Positions 1 to 7,142 of a stretch of 32,522 nucleotides of DNA are shown here, piece by piece. Below the pieces are notes generated by a model. The model made no database searches. It had not been told where the DNA came from and worked only from the letters and a program-made list of their open reading frames with translations. The number at the start of each line of letters is the position of its first letter. Position 1 is the first letter of the stretch. A program made the position numbers and the translations under genes. This stretch comes from Brevundimonas sp. (GTDB taxonomy: Bacteria > Pseudomonadota > Alphaproteobacteria > Caulobacterales > Caulobacteraceae), in assembly GCF_016463295.1 (NCBI RefSeq), contig NZ_JAEMRO010000021.1, positions 1 through 32,522 on the forward strand, read 5' to 3'.

Positions 1-2
1 TC

Positions 3-56
3 CGCGAAGGCGGCCGCACCGTCGGCGCCGGCGTCGTGGCCAAGATCGTCGAGTAG
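3..56 (+). CDS. tuf: Elongation factor Tu, C-terminal end (partial)
   Basis: The window opens inside a gene whose last 17 codons read REGGRTVGAGVVAKIVE and then TAG. This is the highly conserved C-terminus of EF-Tu (domain 3), the GTPase that delivers aminoacyl-tRNA to the ribosome. Only this tail is visible; the start lies upstream of the window. The identification also fits the context, since tuf commonly precedes tRNA-Trp, secE and nusG in proteobacteria. A strong terminator about 105 bases downstream closes the transcript. Confidence 0.95.
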   Translation, partial: REGGRTVGAGVVAKIVE

Positions 57-70
57 GACATTCTTGGTGC

Positions 71-147
71 GCTAACGCGCGGCTCGCGGAGCCGCGCTGC
101 TTGAGCGCTCAGGCCTCAAGCCGCGAGCCTCCGCGAGGCGAGCATAG
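71..147. repeat. REP-like cluster of inverted repeats after tuf
   Basis: Several overlapping palindromes lie between the tuf stop and its terminator. An 8-bp stem (77-84 with 90-97) encloses CGCGG. A 6-bp stem CTTGAG/CTCAAG pairs 100-105 with 115-120. A 4-bp stem pairs 127-130 with 136-139. The segment 81-89 (GGCTCGCGG) is also perfectly complementary to 121-129, so alternative folds compete. The layout resembles a repetitive extragenic palindromic (REP/BIME) element. Copy number elsewhere in the genome cannot be judged from this window. Confidence 0.45.
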
Positions 148-161
148 GCCAAAGTAAAGAG

Positions 162-192
162 ACGGCCCCCGGAGCGATCCGGGGGCCGTTTT
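162..192 (+). terminator. Rho-independent terminator after tuf
   Basis: A perfect 12-bp GC-rich stem (162-173 with 178-189) closes a GCGA tetraloop and runs into a short T-tract at 189-192. It ends the tuf transcript and separates it from the next gene. Confidence 0.9.
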
Positions 193-210
193 CGTTGTGA
201 TTTCGGCGGC

Positions 211-240
211 TTCACAAACAAACCCTGGCTGAACTATGGT
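211..240 (+). promoter_or_regulatory. Candidate sigma-70 promoter of the DUF3857 gene
   Basis: TTCACA (211-216) and TATGGT (235-240) are separated by 18 bases just after the tuf terminator. Initiation near 247 would leave a very short leader containing the ribosome binding site. This is a match by eye only; no start site is known. Confidence 0.3.
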
Positions 241-260
241 TGCCCATCTGGGGGGATTGG

Positions 261-2273
261 ATGAGTTACGACAGCCAAGTTGCCACGCCGTCGCGCGTGG
301 AGTTCGGGCCTGCCCCGGCTGCATTCGACATGACGGCTGTTGCGTTCGGGGATCGCGATCCAAGAGCCCTGAGTTCAAATGGACTCTGCTACTGGAAGTC
401 CCATAGCCAGTTCGACATTTCCGGCCCGGAGCCTGTCCACACGAGCCGCAGTGTCTGGCAGGTCACCGGCCACGAAGGCCTGCAGGCCGCCGCCAGTTTT
501 ACTGCCCTCTTCAATCCGAAATACGAACGGCTGGTGATCCATGCCGTGCGGGTTCATCGCGCGGGCGACATCCGCGAGGCGGGTGTGCCGGAGGCGTTCG
601 AGGTCATCCAGCGCGAGCTGAACATGGAACGGGCGGTGTATGACGGTCGAATGACCGCCCATATGGTCATTCCCGATATCCGCGAAGGCGACATCGTCGA
701 GACTGTCTATTCCACGATCGGGGCCAACCCTGCTCTCAAAGGCAAGTTCGCCTGGCGGTTCATCCTGCAATGGGCCGTGCCGGTCGTTGAAACGCGTTGC
801 ACGATACGCGTGGCCCCCGACCGGGCGCTGGCGATCCGTAGCCAGGGATCGGAGATTCTTCCGGTCGACGAAGTTCACGACGGTGTCAGGGTTCTGGACT
901 GGACCGCTCGCGATGTCCCGACCTATGTGACCGATCCGGGTGCACCCCCCTGGTTTACCGGATTCTCGAGTGTTCACGTCGCCGATGAGGGCTGCTGGGC
1001 CGACGTCTCCGACATCTTCAGACCGTATTATGAGGGCTCCGCCGATCTCCCGGCGGACCTGGCGGATCAGGTCGGTGCGCTGAAGGCCGCCGAGCAGGCA
1101 CCCGAACAGCGCGTGGTCGGGGCCTTGCGACTGGTGCAGAGTAGCGTGCGCTACCACTCAGTCAGCATCGGGGAGGGCGGCTATCGCCCCAGACCGGTCG
1201 CTGATATCTGGCGAGCCCGATATGGCGACTGCAAGGATGTCTCCGTCCTTCTGACGGCTATGCTCAGGGCCATGGAGATCGACGCCGTCTGTGCCCTCGT
1301 CGATACCGTCGCCGGCGAAGACCTGTCAGATGGGCTGGCGCATGTGATGGCCTTCAACCATTGCATCGTACGGGTCAGGCTGGACGGCAAGACATACTGG
1401 CTGGACCCGACCTCTGCACCCCAGGCGGGCGACCTGGCCCGCCTGACGCAGGCGGCGTTCGGTCATGCCTTGCCGCTGGTGGCGCAGGCGGATCTTGAGA
1501 TCATGCCCGAGCTGCCACAGGTCACGGTTTGCGACACGGTCGAGACCTGGAGTTTCCATGCGACGATGGACAAGCCTGCCGACCTGGCCATGACCACGAC
1601 GTATCGAAGCTGGCGTGCAGACAGTACGCGGCACTGGATCGCCAATCAGGGCCACGCGAACATGGCCAAGGCGATGAAGGAAGGGCTGGAGAAGGAGCTG
1701 CGGTCACCGCTCGTGCCGCTGGCCGATGTCACGGTCGTGGATGACGTCGCGTCCAACCAGCTGGTTGTTCGGGAACATTATTCGGTGGAGAACCCCTTCA
1801 ATGCCGACCGCTATTCGACAGGCGAGCGGTTCTATTCCCGAGACGACATCGTGGGGCCGCAGCTTTCGGAACTTGGCCCTGACGAACGTCGGGCTCCGCT
1901 GCAGTTGGGTCTGAGACGGCGGGTGGCGACCCAGCGGATATTCCGCTTTGCCAACCACCCCTCCATCAGCGAGTGGCAGGAGCGCGTGACCGGTCCGTCC
2001 GGGCTTGTGCTGGATACCAGCTTCGAGTGGCGTACGCCGACAGAGGCTGTCCATAACATCGCCCTGACGGTGGGCCAGAGGTACCTGCCCGCTGAAGAGG
2101 CGCAGGCCTATCGGACGTTTGTGACCCAAGCGCGCAACCTTAACGGCATCAGCTTTTCGCTGACGCCCGGCCAAGGCAAAAAGTCGGTCAAGTCATCCGA
2201 AACGCCATGGGGTTGGATCATCTGGATCGGTGTGGTGCTGGTCCTCATCACCAGTCGTGTCCTGACCGGGTAG
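261..2273 (+). CDS. DUF3857 / transglutaminase-like protein, tail-anchored
   Basis: This 670-residue protein combines an N-terminal DUF3857 region with a transglutaminase-like core. The papain-like triad can be read as Cys324 in YGDCKD, His367 in FNHC and Asp382 in WLDPT. A single hydrophobic segment lies at the extreme C-terminus (around WGWIIWIGVVLVLI). No N-terminal signal peptide is visible, although many family members have one. The start was placed at ATG 261 because GGGGGG ends five bases upstream; an in-frame TTG at 240 would add seven residues. The substrate is unknown, and the family includes both proteases and crosslinking enzymes. The gene sits alone between the tuf terminator and a small lipoprotein gene. 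Its GC skew at third positions looks weaker than in the neighbouring housekeeping genes. Confidence 0.85.
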   Translation: MSYDSQVATPSRVEFGPAPAAFDMTAVAFGDRDPRALSSNGLCYWKSHSQFDISGPEPVHTSRSVWQVTGHEGLQAAASFTALFNPKYERLVIHAVRVHRAGDIREAGVPEAFEVIQRELNMERAVYDGRMTAHMVIPDIREGDIVETVYSTIGANPALKGKFAWRFILQWAVPVVETRCTIRVAPDRALAIRSQGSEILPVDEVHDGVRVLDWTARDVPTYVTDPGAPPWFTGFSSVHVADEGCWADVSDIFRPYYEGSADLPADLADQVGALKAAEQAPEQRVVGALRLVQSSVRYHSVSIGEGGYRPRPVADIWRARYGDCKDVSVLLTAMLRAMEIDAVCALVDTVAGEDLSDGLAHVMAFNHCIVRVRLDGKTYWLDPTSAPQAGDLARLTQAAFGHALPLVAQADLEIMPELPQVTVCDTVETWSFHATMDKPADLAMTTTYRSWRADSTRHWIANQGHANMAKAMKEGLEKELRSPLVPLADVTVVDDVASNQLVVREHYSVENPFNADRYSTGERFYSRDDIVGPQLSELGPDERRAPLQLGLRRRVATQRIFRFANHPSISEWQERVTGPSGLVLDTSFEWRTPTEAVHNIALTVGQRYLPAEEAQAYRTFVTQARNLNGISFSLTPGQGKKSVKSSETPWGWIIWIGVVLVLITSRVLTG

Positions 2274-2343
2274 CGCAATCTGGTTTGGGGCGGTTTTCCC
2301 CTGCCGATTGAAAGCGACTTGTGCCTGAACCTGATCGCCGTCT

Positions 2344-2366
2344 TTAACGTTCACCACGGACGTTAA
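2344..2366. promoter_or_regulatory. Inverted repeat TTAACGT-N9-ACGTTAA upstream of small lipoprotein
   Basis: Perfect 7-bp arms (2344-2350 and 2360-2366) flank a 9-base spacer. The right arm abuts the AAGGA sequence that would serve as ribosome binding site for the ORF at 2380. It could be an operator for a dimeric regulator or an RNA hairpin controlling access to the binding site. It does not have the TTAA-N7-TTAA spacing of a CtrA box. Confidence 0.4.
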
Positions 2367-2379
2367 GGATTTGGTAATC

Positions 2380-2511
2380 ATGATGCGAGCGATACGCACC
2401 GGTCTTTTCATCGGGATCATCATCGGCATGTCGGCCTGCGCGACCCCGCCGAGCGAGGGATTCAGGCCCGGGGCCTATGGATCGGTCGATGCGGGGCGCA
2501 GCGGGTCCTGA
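2380..2511 (+). CDS. Small lipoprotein, 43 residues
   Basis: A short ORF starts with two consecutive ATG codons (2380, 2383) behind an AAGGA motif. It encodes a basic start (MMRAIRT), a hydrophobic stretch (GLFIGIIIG) and a lipobox-like MSAC, with the cysteine about 20 residues in. A short Gly/Pro/Ser-rich tail of about 23 residues follows. This is the plan of a tiny secreted lipoprotein, similar in design to entericidin-type or other orphan small lipoproteins, but I recognise no family. It fills the otherwise empty 349 bases between the DUF3857 gene and the CBS-domain gene. The lipobox has Met where Leu is usual, so lipidation is an inference. Confidence 0.55.
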   Translation: MMRAIRTGLFIGIIIGMSACATPPSEGFRPGAYGSVDAGRSGS

Positions 2512-2622
2512 GGCAAGGTCTCTGGTGCTTTGGCAGGAAACCGTGGCGCGGGCGGTGATTTGCCACTATCATGACAGATGCGGACCGCCGACTGTTGCAC
2601 CGCGCCGGTTCCGCCTCACTAG

Positions 2623-3957
2623 ATGTTAGCCATCGCCATCGTCGTCGTACTGCTGCTCGTGGTGCTGAACGGCCTGTTCGCCATGACCGAGCTTGCGGTC
2701 GTTTCCTCGCGCAAATCCAGACTTCAGAGCCGGGCCGAGCGGGGCGACAAGGGGGCGAGGGCCGCCCTGAAGCTGTCGGAAAATCCGACCCATTTCCTGT
2801 CCGCCGTCCAGGTCGGCATCACCGCCATCGGCATTCTGGCCGGTGCCTATGGTCAGGCGACCATAGCCGGCGAGCTGGACCGGATCCTGACGGCTGCCTT
2901 TCCGGCGCTGGACGCCTATACCCAGATCTTCTCCACGGCCCTGGTGGTCATCTGCATCACCTATGTCTCGCTGATCGTCGGCGAACTGGTGCCCAAGCGG
3001 CTGGCGCTGATCTTCCCCGAATCGATCGCGGCCAAGATGGCGGCCCCAATCTCGACCCTGGCGATCGTCCTGCATCCGTTCGTCGTCCTGCTGACGGCCT
3101 CGACGTCCGGCATATTGAAGATCATCGGCGTCAAGGATCGCGACGGCTCCGACGTCACCCAGGAAGAGGTCGAGACCATGATTGCGGAGGGTACTTCCGC
3201 CGGTCTGATCGAACCTGAAGAGCAGGAGATGATCGAGGAAATCCTGCGCCTCGGCGACCGCCCGGTGAAGGTCGCGATGACACCACGTCACGAGGTGTTC
3301 TGGGTCGCGCTGGACGATTCGGAAGAGGTGCTGCGCGAAGAGGTGCGGACCTGCCCCTATTCGCGGATCGTGGTCGCGCGCGAGAGCGACGTCGATAATC
3401 CGCTGGGCGTCGTGCACAAGAAGGACCTGCTGGACAGCCTGCTGGACAACGGCGAGTTCAATATCGAGAAATACGTCCAGGTCCCGGCCTTTATTCCGCA
3501 GTCCTCCTCGGTGCTGAAGGCGCTGGAGATCATGAAGGGCTCCAAGGTCCACATGGTCTTCGTCGTCGACGAATACGGTGCCTTCGAAGGCGTGGTGACG
3601 GCGACCGACCTGCTGGAAATGATCGCGGGCGACTTCAACGAAGGCCACGACGAACTGCACGCCTATGTGCGCCAGCGCGAGGACGGCAGCTGGCTGGTCG
3701 ACGGCCGCACCGACCTGGACGAATTGGCGGATACGCTTGGCGAGGACTTCGGCGAGAACGAAAGCTTCCACACCGTCGCGGGCCTGATCCTGCACCAGTT
3801 GTCGCGCGTACCCGACGAGGGCGAGGTGCTGCAGGTCGGACGCTTCGAGGTCGAGATCATCGACATGGACGACCGACGGATCGACAAGCTGATCTTCCGC
3901 CAGCTGGTCAAGGCTGAAGACGAGGCGCGCGCCGTCGCCGAGCATCTGGACGAATAG
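2623..3957 (+). CDS. CNNM/HlyC-CorC family membrane protein with CBS pair
   Basis: A 444-residue protein of the HlyC/CorC (UPF0053, TlyC-like) family. Residues 1 to about 190 form the CNNM (DUF21) transmembrane domain, beginning with a hydrophobic helix and the family-typical MTELAVVSSRKSRL. A tandem CBS pair follows at roughly 210-340 (MTPRHEVFWV and later VDEYGAFEGVVTATDLLE). The CorC_HlyC C-terminal domain occupies about 350-435 (DGRTDLDEL). Homologues are implicated in Mg2+ or Co2+ efflux and in membrane stress; the older haemolysin label is not functional evidence. ATG 2623 was chosen because the hydrophobic helix begins right there, although no strong Shine-Dalgarno precedes it. A terminator-like hairpin lies about 70 bases downstream. 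Confidence 0.92.
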   Translation: MLAIAIVVVLLLVVLNGLFAMTELAVVSSRKSRLQSRAERGDKGARAALKLSENPTHFLSAVQVGITAIGILAGAYGQATIAGELDRILTAAFPALDAYTQIFSTALVVICITYVSLIVGELVPKRLALIFPESIAAKMAAPISTLAIVLHPFVVLLTASTSGILKIIGVKDRDGSDVTQEEVETMIAEGTSAGLIEPEEQEMIEEILRLGDRPVKVAMTPRHEVFWVALDDSEEVLREEVRTCPYSRIVVARESDVDNPLGVVHKKDLLDSLLDNGEFNIEKYVQVPAFIPQSSSVLKALEIMKGSKVHMVFVVDEYGAFEGVVTATDLLEMIAGDFNEGHDELHAYVRQREDGSWLVDGRTDLDELADTLGEDFGENESFHTVAGLILHQLSRVPDEGEVLQVGRFEVEIIDMDDRRIDKLIFRQLVKAEDEARAVAEHLDE

Positions 3958-4027
3958 GGGCGGGGGCACCGATAGCCCTTGAAAACCCCGTGCCGGTCGG
4001 GCATACGCCCCGGTCTGGCGATACGCA

Positions 4028-4064
4028 CGCGCCGTCGGGGAAACCCACGGCGCGTTGTGTTTTG
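4028..4064 (+). terminator. Probable terminator between the CBS gene and tRNA-Trp
   Basis: An 8-bp GC stem CGCGCCGT/ACGGCGCG (4028-4035 with 4047-4054) has an inner GGG/CCC extension around AAA. It is followed by the T-rich TTGTGTTTTG. It lies only about 13 bases upstream of the tRNA. If it works, the tRNA promoter must overlap it or transcription must read through. TTGAAA at 3979-3984 and CATACG at 4002-4007, 17 bases apart, form a weak candidate promoter upstream. Confidence 0.5.
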
Positions 4065-4076
4065 TCCGGAACCTGA

Positions 4077-4152
4077 AGGAGTGTAGCTCAGCTGGTAGAG
4101 CATCGGTCTCCAAAACCGAGGGTCGTGGGTTCGAGTCCCTCCACTCCTGCCA
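4077..4152 (+). tRNA. tRNA-Trp (anticodon CCA)
   Basis: A complete 76-base tRNA with encoded CCA. The 7-bp acceptor stem pairs AGGAGTG (4077-4083) with CACTCCT (4142-4148), followed by discriminator G and CCA (4150-4152). The D arm contains AGCTCAGCTGGTAGAGC. The anticodon stem TCGGT/ACCGA surrounds loop CTCCAAA with anticodon CCA at 4110-4112, which decodes UGG. The T arm contains GGTTCGAGTCC. Trp tRNA upstream of secE is a conserved proteobacterial arrangement. Confidence 0.98.
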
Positions 4153-4222
4153 TTTTACCCCTGTCGCCGCCGGGTGGGACTTCCCATCTGGTGGGCAGGA
4201 TCAAGAGTTGAAGAGACGTCAG

Positions 4223-4522
4223 ATGGCCAAGGCCAAGACCCCCAAGGGTCGTCGCACCCCCAATGTCCAGGTCAGCCAGCCCGTTCTGGCCGGTCAGGCC
4301 GTGGGCGCCGACGCGCCGACGCCGAAGAAGCGGACTTCCATCCCGCAGTTCTTCAGCCAGGTCCGCGCCGAGGGTCGCAAGATCGTCTGGCCGTCGCGCA
4401 AGGAGACCTGGATCACCTCGGTGATGGTCTTCATCATGGTCCTGATCGCGGCCGTATTCTTCTGGATCGTCGACTGGGGTCTGGCCAAGATCTCGCTCTT
4501 CGTCCTGTCCATCGGCCAATAA
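4223..4522 (+). CDS. secE: Preprotein translocase subunit SecE
   Basis: SecE is the small essential subunit that clamps SecY in the inner-membrane SecYEG channel. The 99-residue product has a basic, Pro-rich N-terminal extension of about 40 residues. The conserved amphipathic motif VRAEGRKIVWPSRKETW (residues 47-63) leads directly into one transmembrane helix (about 64-86). The length fits single-helix SecE proteins with a short extension. The start ATG 4223 follows a GAAGAG motif and gives the usual MAKAK beginning; longer in-frame reading would run into the tRNA. nusG starts 12 bases after the stop, so the two are cotranscribed. Confidence 0.96.
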   Translation: MAKAKTPKGRRTPNVQVSQPVLAGQAVGADAPTPKKRTSIPQFFSQVRAEGRKIVWPSRKETWITSVMVFIMVLIAAVFFWIVDWGLAKISLFVLSIGQ

Positions 4523-4534
4523 GGAGACGCGCCC

Positions 4535-5110
4535 ATGACGGATGCAGCGCCCAAGCCCGCCCCCAATCCCCGCCACAAGTGGTACATCGTCCAGGCCTAT
4601 TCGAACTTTGAAAAGAAGGTCGCCCAGCACCTGACCGATCAGGCCAAGCAGCAGGGGCTGTCGGACCATTTCTCCGAAATCCTGGTGCCGACCGAGGACG
4701 TCGTCGAGATCCGTCGCGGTCGCAAGGTGAACTCCGAGCGGAAGTTCTTCCCCGGCTATGTGCTGGTGCGGATGGAACTGACGGACGAGGCCTATCACCT
4801 GGTCAAGAACACGCCCAAGGTCACGGGTTTTCTGGGTGCCGCGGGCGGCACCAAGCCGCTGCCGGTCTCGGAGCGTGAGGTCCAGAACATCATCGGGGCC
4901 GTGGAAGAGGGCGTCGAGCGTCCCAAGCCCACCATCCATTTCGACATCGGCGAGACCGTCAAGGTCATCGACGGCCCGTTCGCCAGCTTCGATGGCCAGG
5001 TCGAAAGCGTCGACGAGGATGCGGCCCGCCTGCGCGTCGCCGTGTCGATCTTCGGCCGCCCCACGCCGGTCGATCTGGAATACAGCCAGGTGGAGAAGGT
5101 CGCGGCCTGA
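4535..5110 (+). CDS. nusG: Transcription termination/antitermination factor NusG
   Basis: NusG binds RNA polymerase through its NGN domain and couples it to Rho or to ribosomal S10 through its KOW domain. The 191-residue product begins its NGN domain at about residue 15 (KWYIVQAYSNFEKKVAQHL) and contains the conserved KFFPGYVLVRM. It ends with a KOW domain (IGETVKVIDGPFASFDGQV, about 138-191). AAGGAG lies about eleven bases before ATG 4535. It follows secE in the same transcript and is closed by a strong terminator at 5139, so rplK is not in this transcription unit. Confidence 0.97.
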   Translation: MTDAAPKPAPNPRHKWYIVQAYSNFEKKVAQHLTDQAKQQGLSDHFSEILVPTEDVVEIRRGRKVNSERKFFPGYVLVRMELTDEAYHLVKNTPKVTGFLGAAGGTKPLPVSEREVQNIIGAVEEGVERPKPTIHFDIGETVKVIDGPFASFDGQVESVDEDAARLRVAVSIFGRPTPVDLEYSQVEKVAA

Positions 5111-5138
5111 TCGCGTCGCCTGAGGTACGATCCTTGTG

Positions 5139-5170
5139 ACGGCGGCTCTGTTCGAGCCGCCGTTTTTTTT
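5139..5170 (+). terminator. Rho-independent terminator after nusG
   Basis: A perfect 10-bp stem (ACGGCGGCTC at 5139-5148 with its complement at 5154-5163) closes TGTTC and is followed by eight T residues (5163-5170). This textbook terminator isolates secE-nusG from everything downstream. Confidence 0.95.
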
Positions 5171-5250
5171 GGCGTCAGGGACCGTCAGTTGATGAACCGC
5201 CTCCCTGAAAACAATGTGCGCCCGGCCATTGTCGGCAAGGGGAAGCAAGC

Positions 5251-6066
5251 GTGTTCAAAGCGGTGTCTCGCTATATGACGCTGACCGTGATCTGGGCTCT
5301 GGCGATGGCCTTCGCGACGGTCGCCTGGCCTGCGGCAGCGAAGTCGAACGCTTGCCCGGCAGGCAACTATGCCACGTCCGGGATTGGATGGAACGGGTGC
5401 GCCCCAATACCCGGATACAACGATGCTTCGGCCTCGGCCTCATCCTCGGTTTACTCGCCTTCTGATCATTATTCGTCCCCATCCCCTGCGGCCGGCGTGG
5501 CGGACCAGATGTTTTCGCGCGGCTATTATCAGTCGCCCGAATACTATGTGATGATGAATGTGCTGCTGGGTGATCCCATCCCGGAAGAGGTCCAGCGGGA
5601 ACTGGGAATCCGGCGGCCAGCTTTGCCCGAAGGCAGCCGGATCGTTCACGAGTCGGCTGCCGGTAGCTGGATCCTCCTGCGGACATCGAGCCTGCCTGGG
5701 CAGGGCTGTACGGTGTCATTCACGCAGAATGGCCAGACACTGATTCTGTCAGGGCCCGATGGTCCTCGGCCGGGTGCCATAACATTCATGGGCCCCCGCA
5801 TTCCCGGCGGCCGACAGGGCGAGGCAAGCCTGGTGTCTATGCGTCTATCCGCCGACGCGCGCGGCACGGATGTCAAAGCGATCGTCATGAGAGCCGAAGA
5901 ACGCGGTGTAGCGATCATCCCGACGGTCATCGAGGACACACTGGCCAGCATAGGAGACCGCGAGACCGTCAATCTGGAACGGGACGACGACATCCTGGTC
6001 AGCGTGGAAACCCACGAGGCGTTCAAGGCGCGGGATGCACTTCGGGAATGTCTGGCCGCTCGCTGA
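5251..6066 (+). CDS. Exported protein of unknown function
   Basis: A 271-residue protein that I do not recognise. It begins with a basic start and a hydrophobic segment, followed by a likely signal peptidase I site near PAAAKS (about residue 31). The mature N-terminus carries CPAGNYATSGIGWNGCAPIP, with paired cysteines and aromatic/glycine residues, then a Ser/Pro/Tyr-rich linker. The rest is a mixed alpha/beta-looking domain of about 180 residues with two further cysteines. The start is GTG 5251 behind AAGGGGA. It lies between the nusG terminator and the rplK promoter, a place normally without genes. Its codon choice looks less GC3-biased than that of secE-nusG and rplKA. Transfer into this site is an inference. 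Confidence 0.7.
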   Translation: MFKAVSRYMTLTVIWALAMAFATVAWPAAAKSNACPAGNYATSGIGWNGCAPIPGYNDASASASSSVYSPSDHYSSPSPAAGVADQMFSRGYYQSPEYYVMMNVLLGDPIPEEVQRELGIRRPALPEGSRIVHESAAGSWILLRTSSLPGQGCTVSFTQNGQTLILSGPDGPRPGAITFMGPRIPGGRQGEASLVSMRLSADARGTDVKAIVMRAEERGVAIIPTVIEDTLASIGDRETVNLERDDDILVSVETHEAFKARDALRECLAAR

Positions 6067-6184
6067 TATCCTGACGAATATCTTGTCGATATCATTGCGC
6101 ATTGCATTTCGTACATCGCAGAGCATTGTTCGGTCAGCCCATTCTATTTTGAGATCTTTGTGAGCCGGTTTCAGAGGATGCACG

Positions 6185-7009
6185 ATGCGAACGCGTGAGA
6201 TTCTGGCGGCTGCAGGATTTGCAGACGAGACGGCCGCTTTGGCTCGCATCGGCGAAATCGTAGGCGGTCGCGGCCGGATCCCGACCTATCTCGACAACCG
6301 GATGATCGATGTCCTGCGCGGTGGTTCGGCGTCGGACCGGGACATGGAGATGCTCCGGCACTACGCTCGCCGTCTGTCGGGTACCACCCCGCGCTTCTGC
6401 AGCTGGACGCAGAGAGAGGAACAACTGGCCGGGTTCAAATGCGACACCGAACTCGACCTGCATTCCATGCTCTACAGCCAGGGGGCGGGTGACGTGTTTC
6501 AATGGCGTGGGCGGGACTGCTTCAAGACCCTTTATGAACTGGCACTGTATCCCATGCTGGTGGCGGAGATCCGGCCTGGCAGCCTTATCGAGCTTGGCGC
6601 GGGCCGAGGGGGGTCGGCGGCCTGGTTCGCCGACCTGTGCAAGGCGCTGGACTTGCCGATCACAATCCATGCGGTCGATCTGCAGGTCGAGGATGGCGTC
6701 GAAGGCGCGATCAGATACCATCGGCGGGATTGTATCGACTGGGTGAAGGCGACATCCGCCGAGCGACGCGATCGAGCCTCGCCCCTGATTGTGATCGAAG
6801 ATTTCCATGGCGATCTTGAACGGACGCTGGCCGCGCTGGACGATCTGCTACAGCCTGGAGACTATCTCGTGATCGAGGATGCGATCCCCAAACAGTCTGC
6901 CATGGCGCGGAGCTTGCGGGAGCGACCCTATGTGATCGACACGCGATACACAGACTTTTTCGGGATAAACTGCACGAGCGCGATCAACGGCATTCTCAAG
7001 CGCGTCTGA
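6185..7009 (+). CDS. CmcI-like SAM-dependent methyltransferase
   Basis: A 274-residue protein with the layout of the CmcI / rhamnosyl O-methyltransferase family (the so-called cephalosporin hydroxylase family, PF04989). FQWRGRDCFKTLYEL resembles the family's entry motif. IELGAGRGGS (135-144) is the S-adenosylmethionine-binding loop and Asp165 in HAVDLQ ends strand two. VIEDFHGD (203-210) and YLVIEDAI (227-234) supply the acidic residues that bind metal in CmcI, and NGILKRV closes the chain as in relatives. The family methylates sugars or small-molecule hydroxyls; the substrate here is unknown. No glycan biosynthesis cluster surrounds it. A low-GC 118-base gap precedes it, and GAGG lies shortly before ATG 6185. 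Confidence 0.75.
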   Translation: MRTREILAAAGFADETAALARIGEIVGGRGRIPTYLDNRMIDVLRGGSASDRDMEMLRHYARRLSGTTPRFCSWTQREEQLAGFKCDTELDLHSMLYSQGAGDVFQWRGRDCFKTLYELALYPMLVAEIRPGSLIELGAGRGGSAAWFADLCKALDLPITIHAVDLQVEDGVEGAIRYHRRDCIDWVKATSAERRDRASPLIVIEDFHGDLERTLAALDDLLQPGDYLVIEDAIPKQSAMARSLRERPYVIDTRYTDFFGINCTSAINGILKRV

Positions 7010-7039
7010 TCGGCTGCGATGTTGTCATAGACATCCAGA

Positions 7040-7068
7040 TTGCCATCCCCGTCCCCTTCAGCTATAGG
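7040..7068 (+). promoter_or_regulatory. rplK: Candidate sigma-70 promoter of rplKA
   Basis: TTGCCA (7040-7045) and TATAGG (7063-7068) are separated by exactly 17 bases, upstream of a leader of about 110 bases before rplK. It would give the ribosomal genes their own promoter after the nusG terminator and the two inserted genes. Confidence 0.55.
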
Positions 7069-7091
7069 CGCGCCTCGCTCTGAACAGGGCG

Positions 7092-7142
7092 GTGCGGGTT
7101 CGCTCGCACAAATCCGTGGGAGGCAGCCATGCCAGACCACGG
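7092..7142 (+). promoter_or_regulatory. rplK leader hairpins, candidate L1-binding site
   Basis: Two hairpins lie in the leader. The first (7092-7109) has a 7-bp stem capped by TTCG. The second (7114-7142) pairs CCGTGG with CCACGG, then has an asymmetric internal loop (GA opposite AGA), then GGCA/TGCC capped by GCCA. Its 5' side contains GTGGGAGGC, which matches, from memory, the L1-arm region (H76-H78) of E. coli 23S rRNA. Its 3' side has GCC followed by ACCAC. In E. coli, L1 represses the rplKA mRNA by binding such a mimic, so this is a good candidate autoregulatory site. Confidence 0.55.

Noticed and set aside
2626-4113. 495-codon open frame antisense to the CBS-domain gene
   Set aside because: High-GC shadow ORF. 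Its product is rich in Asp, Gln, His and Arg without a domain, while the sense frame has CNNM, CBS and CorC_HlyC domains.
4077-4222. tRNA-Trp as an integration site
   Set aside because: No integrase, no duplicated tRNA 3' end and no island boundary are visible; secE follows directly as in related genomes.
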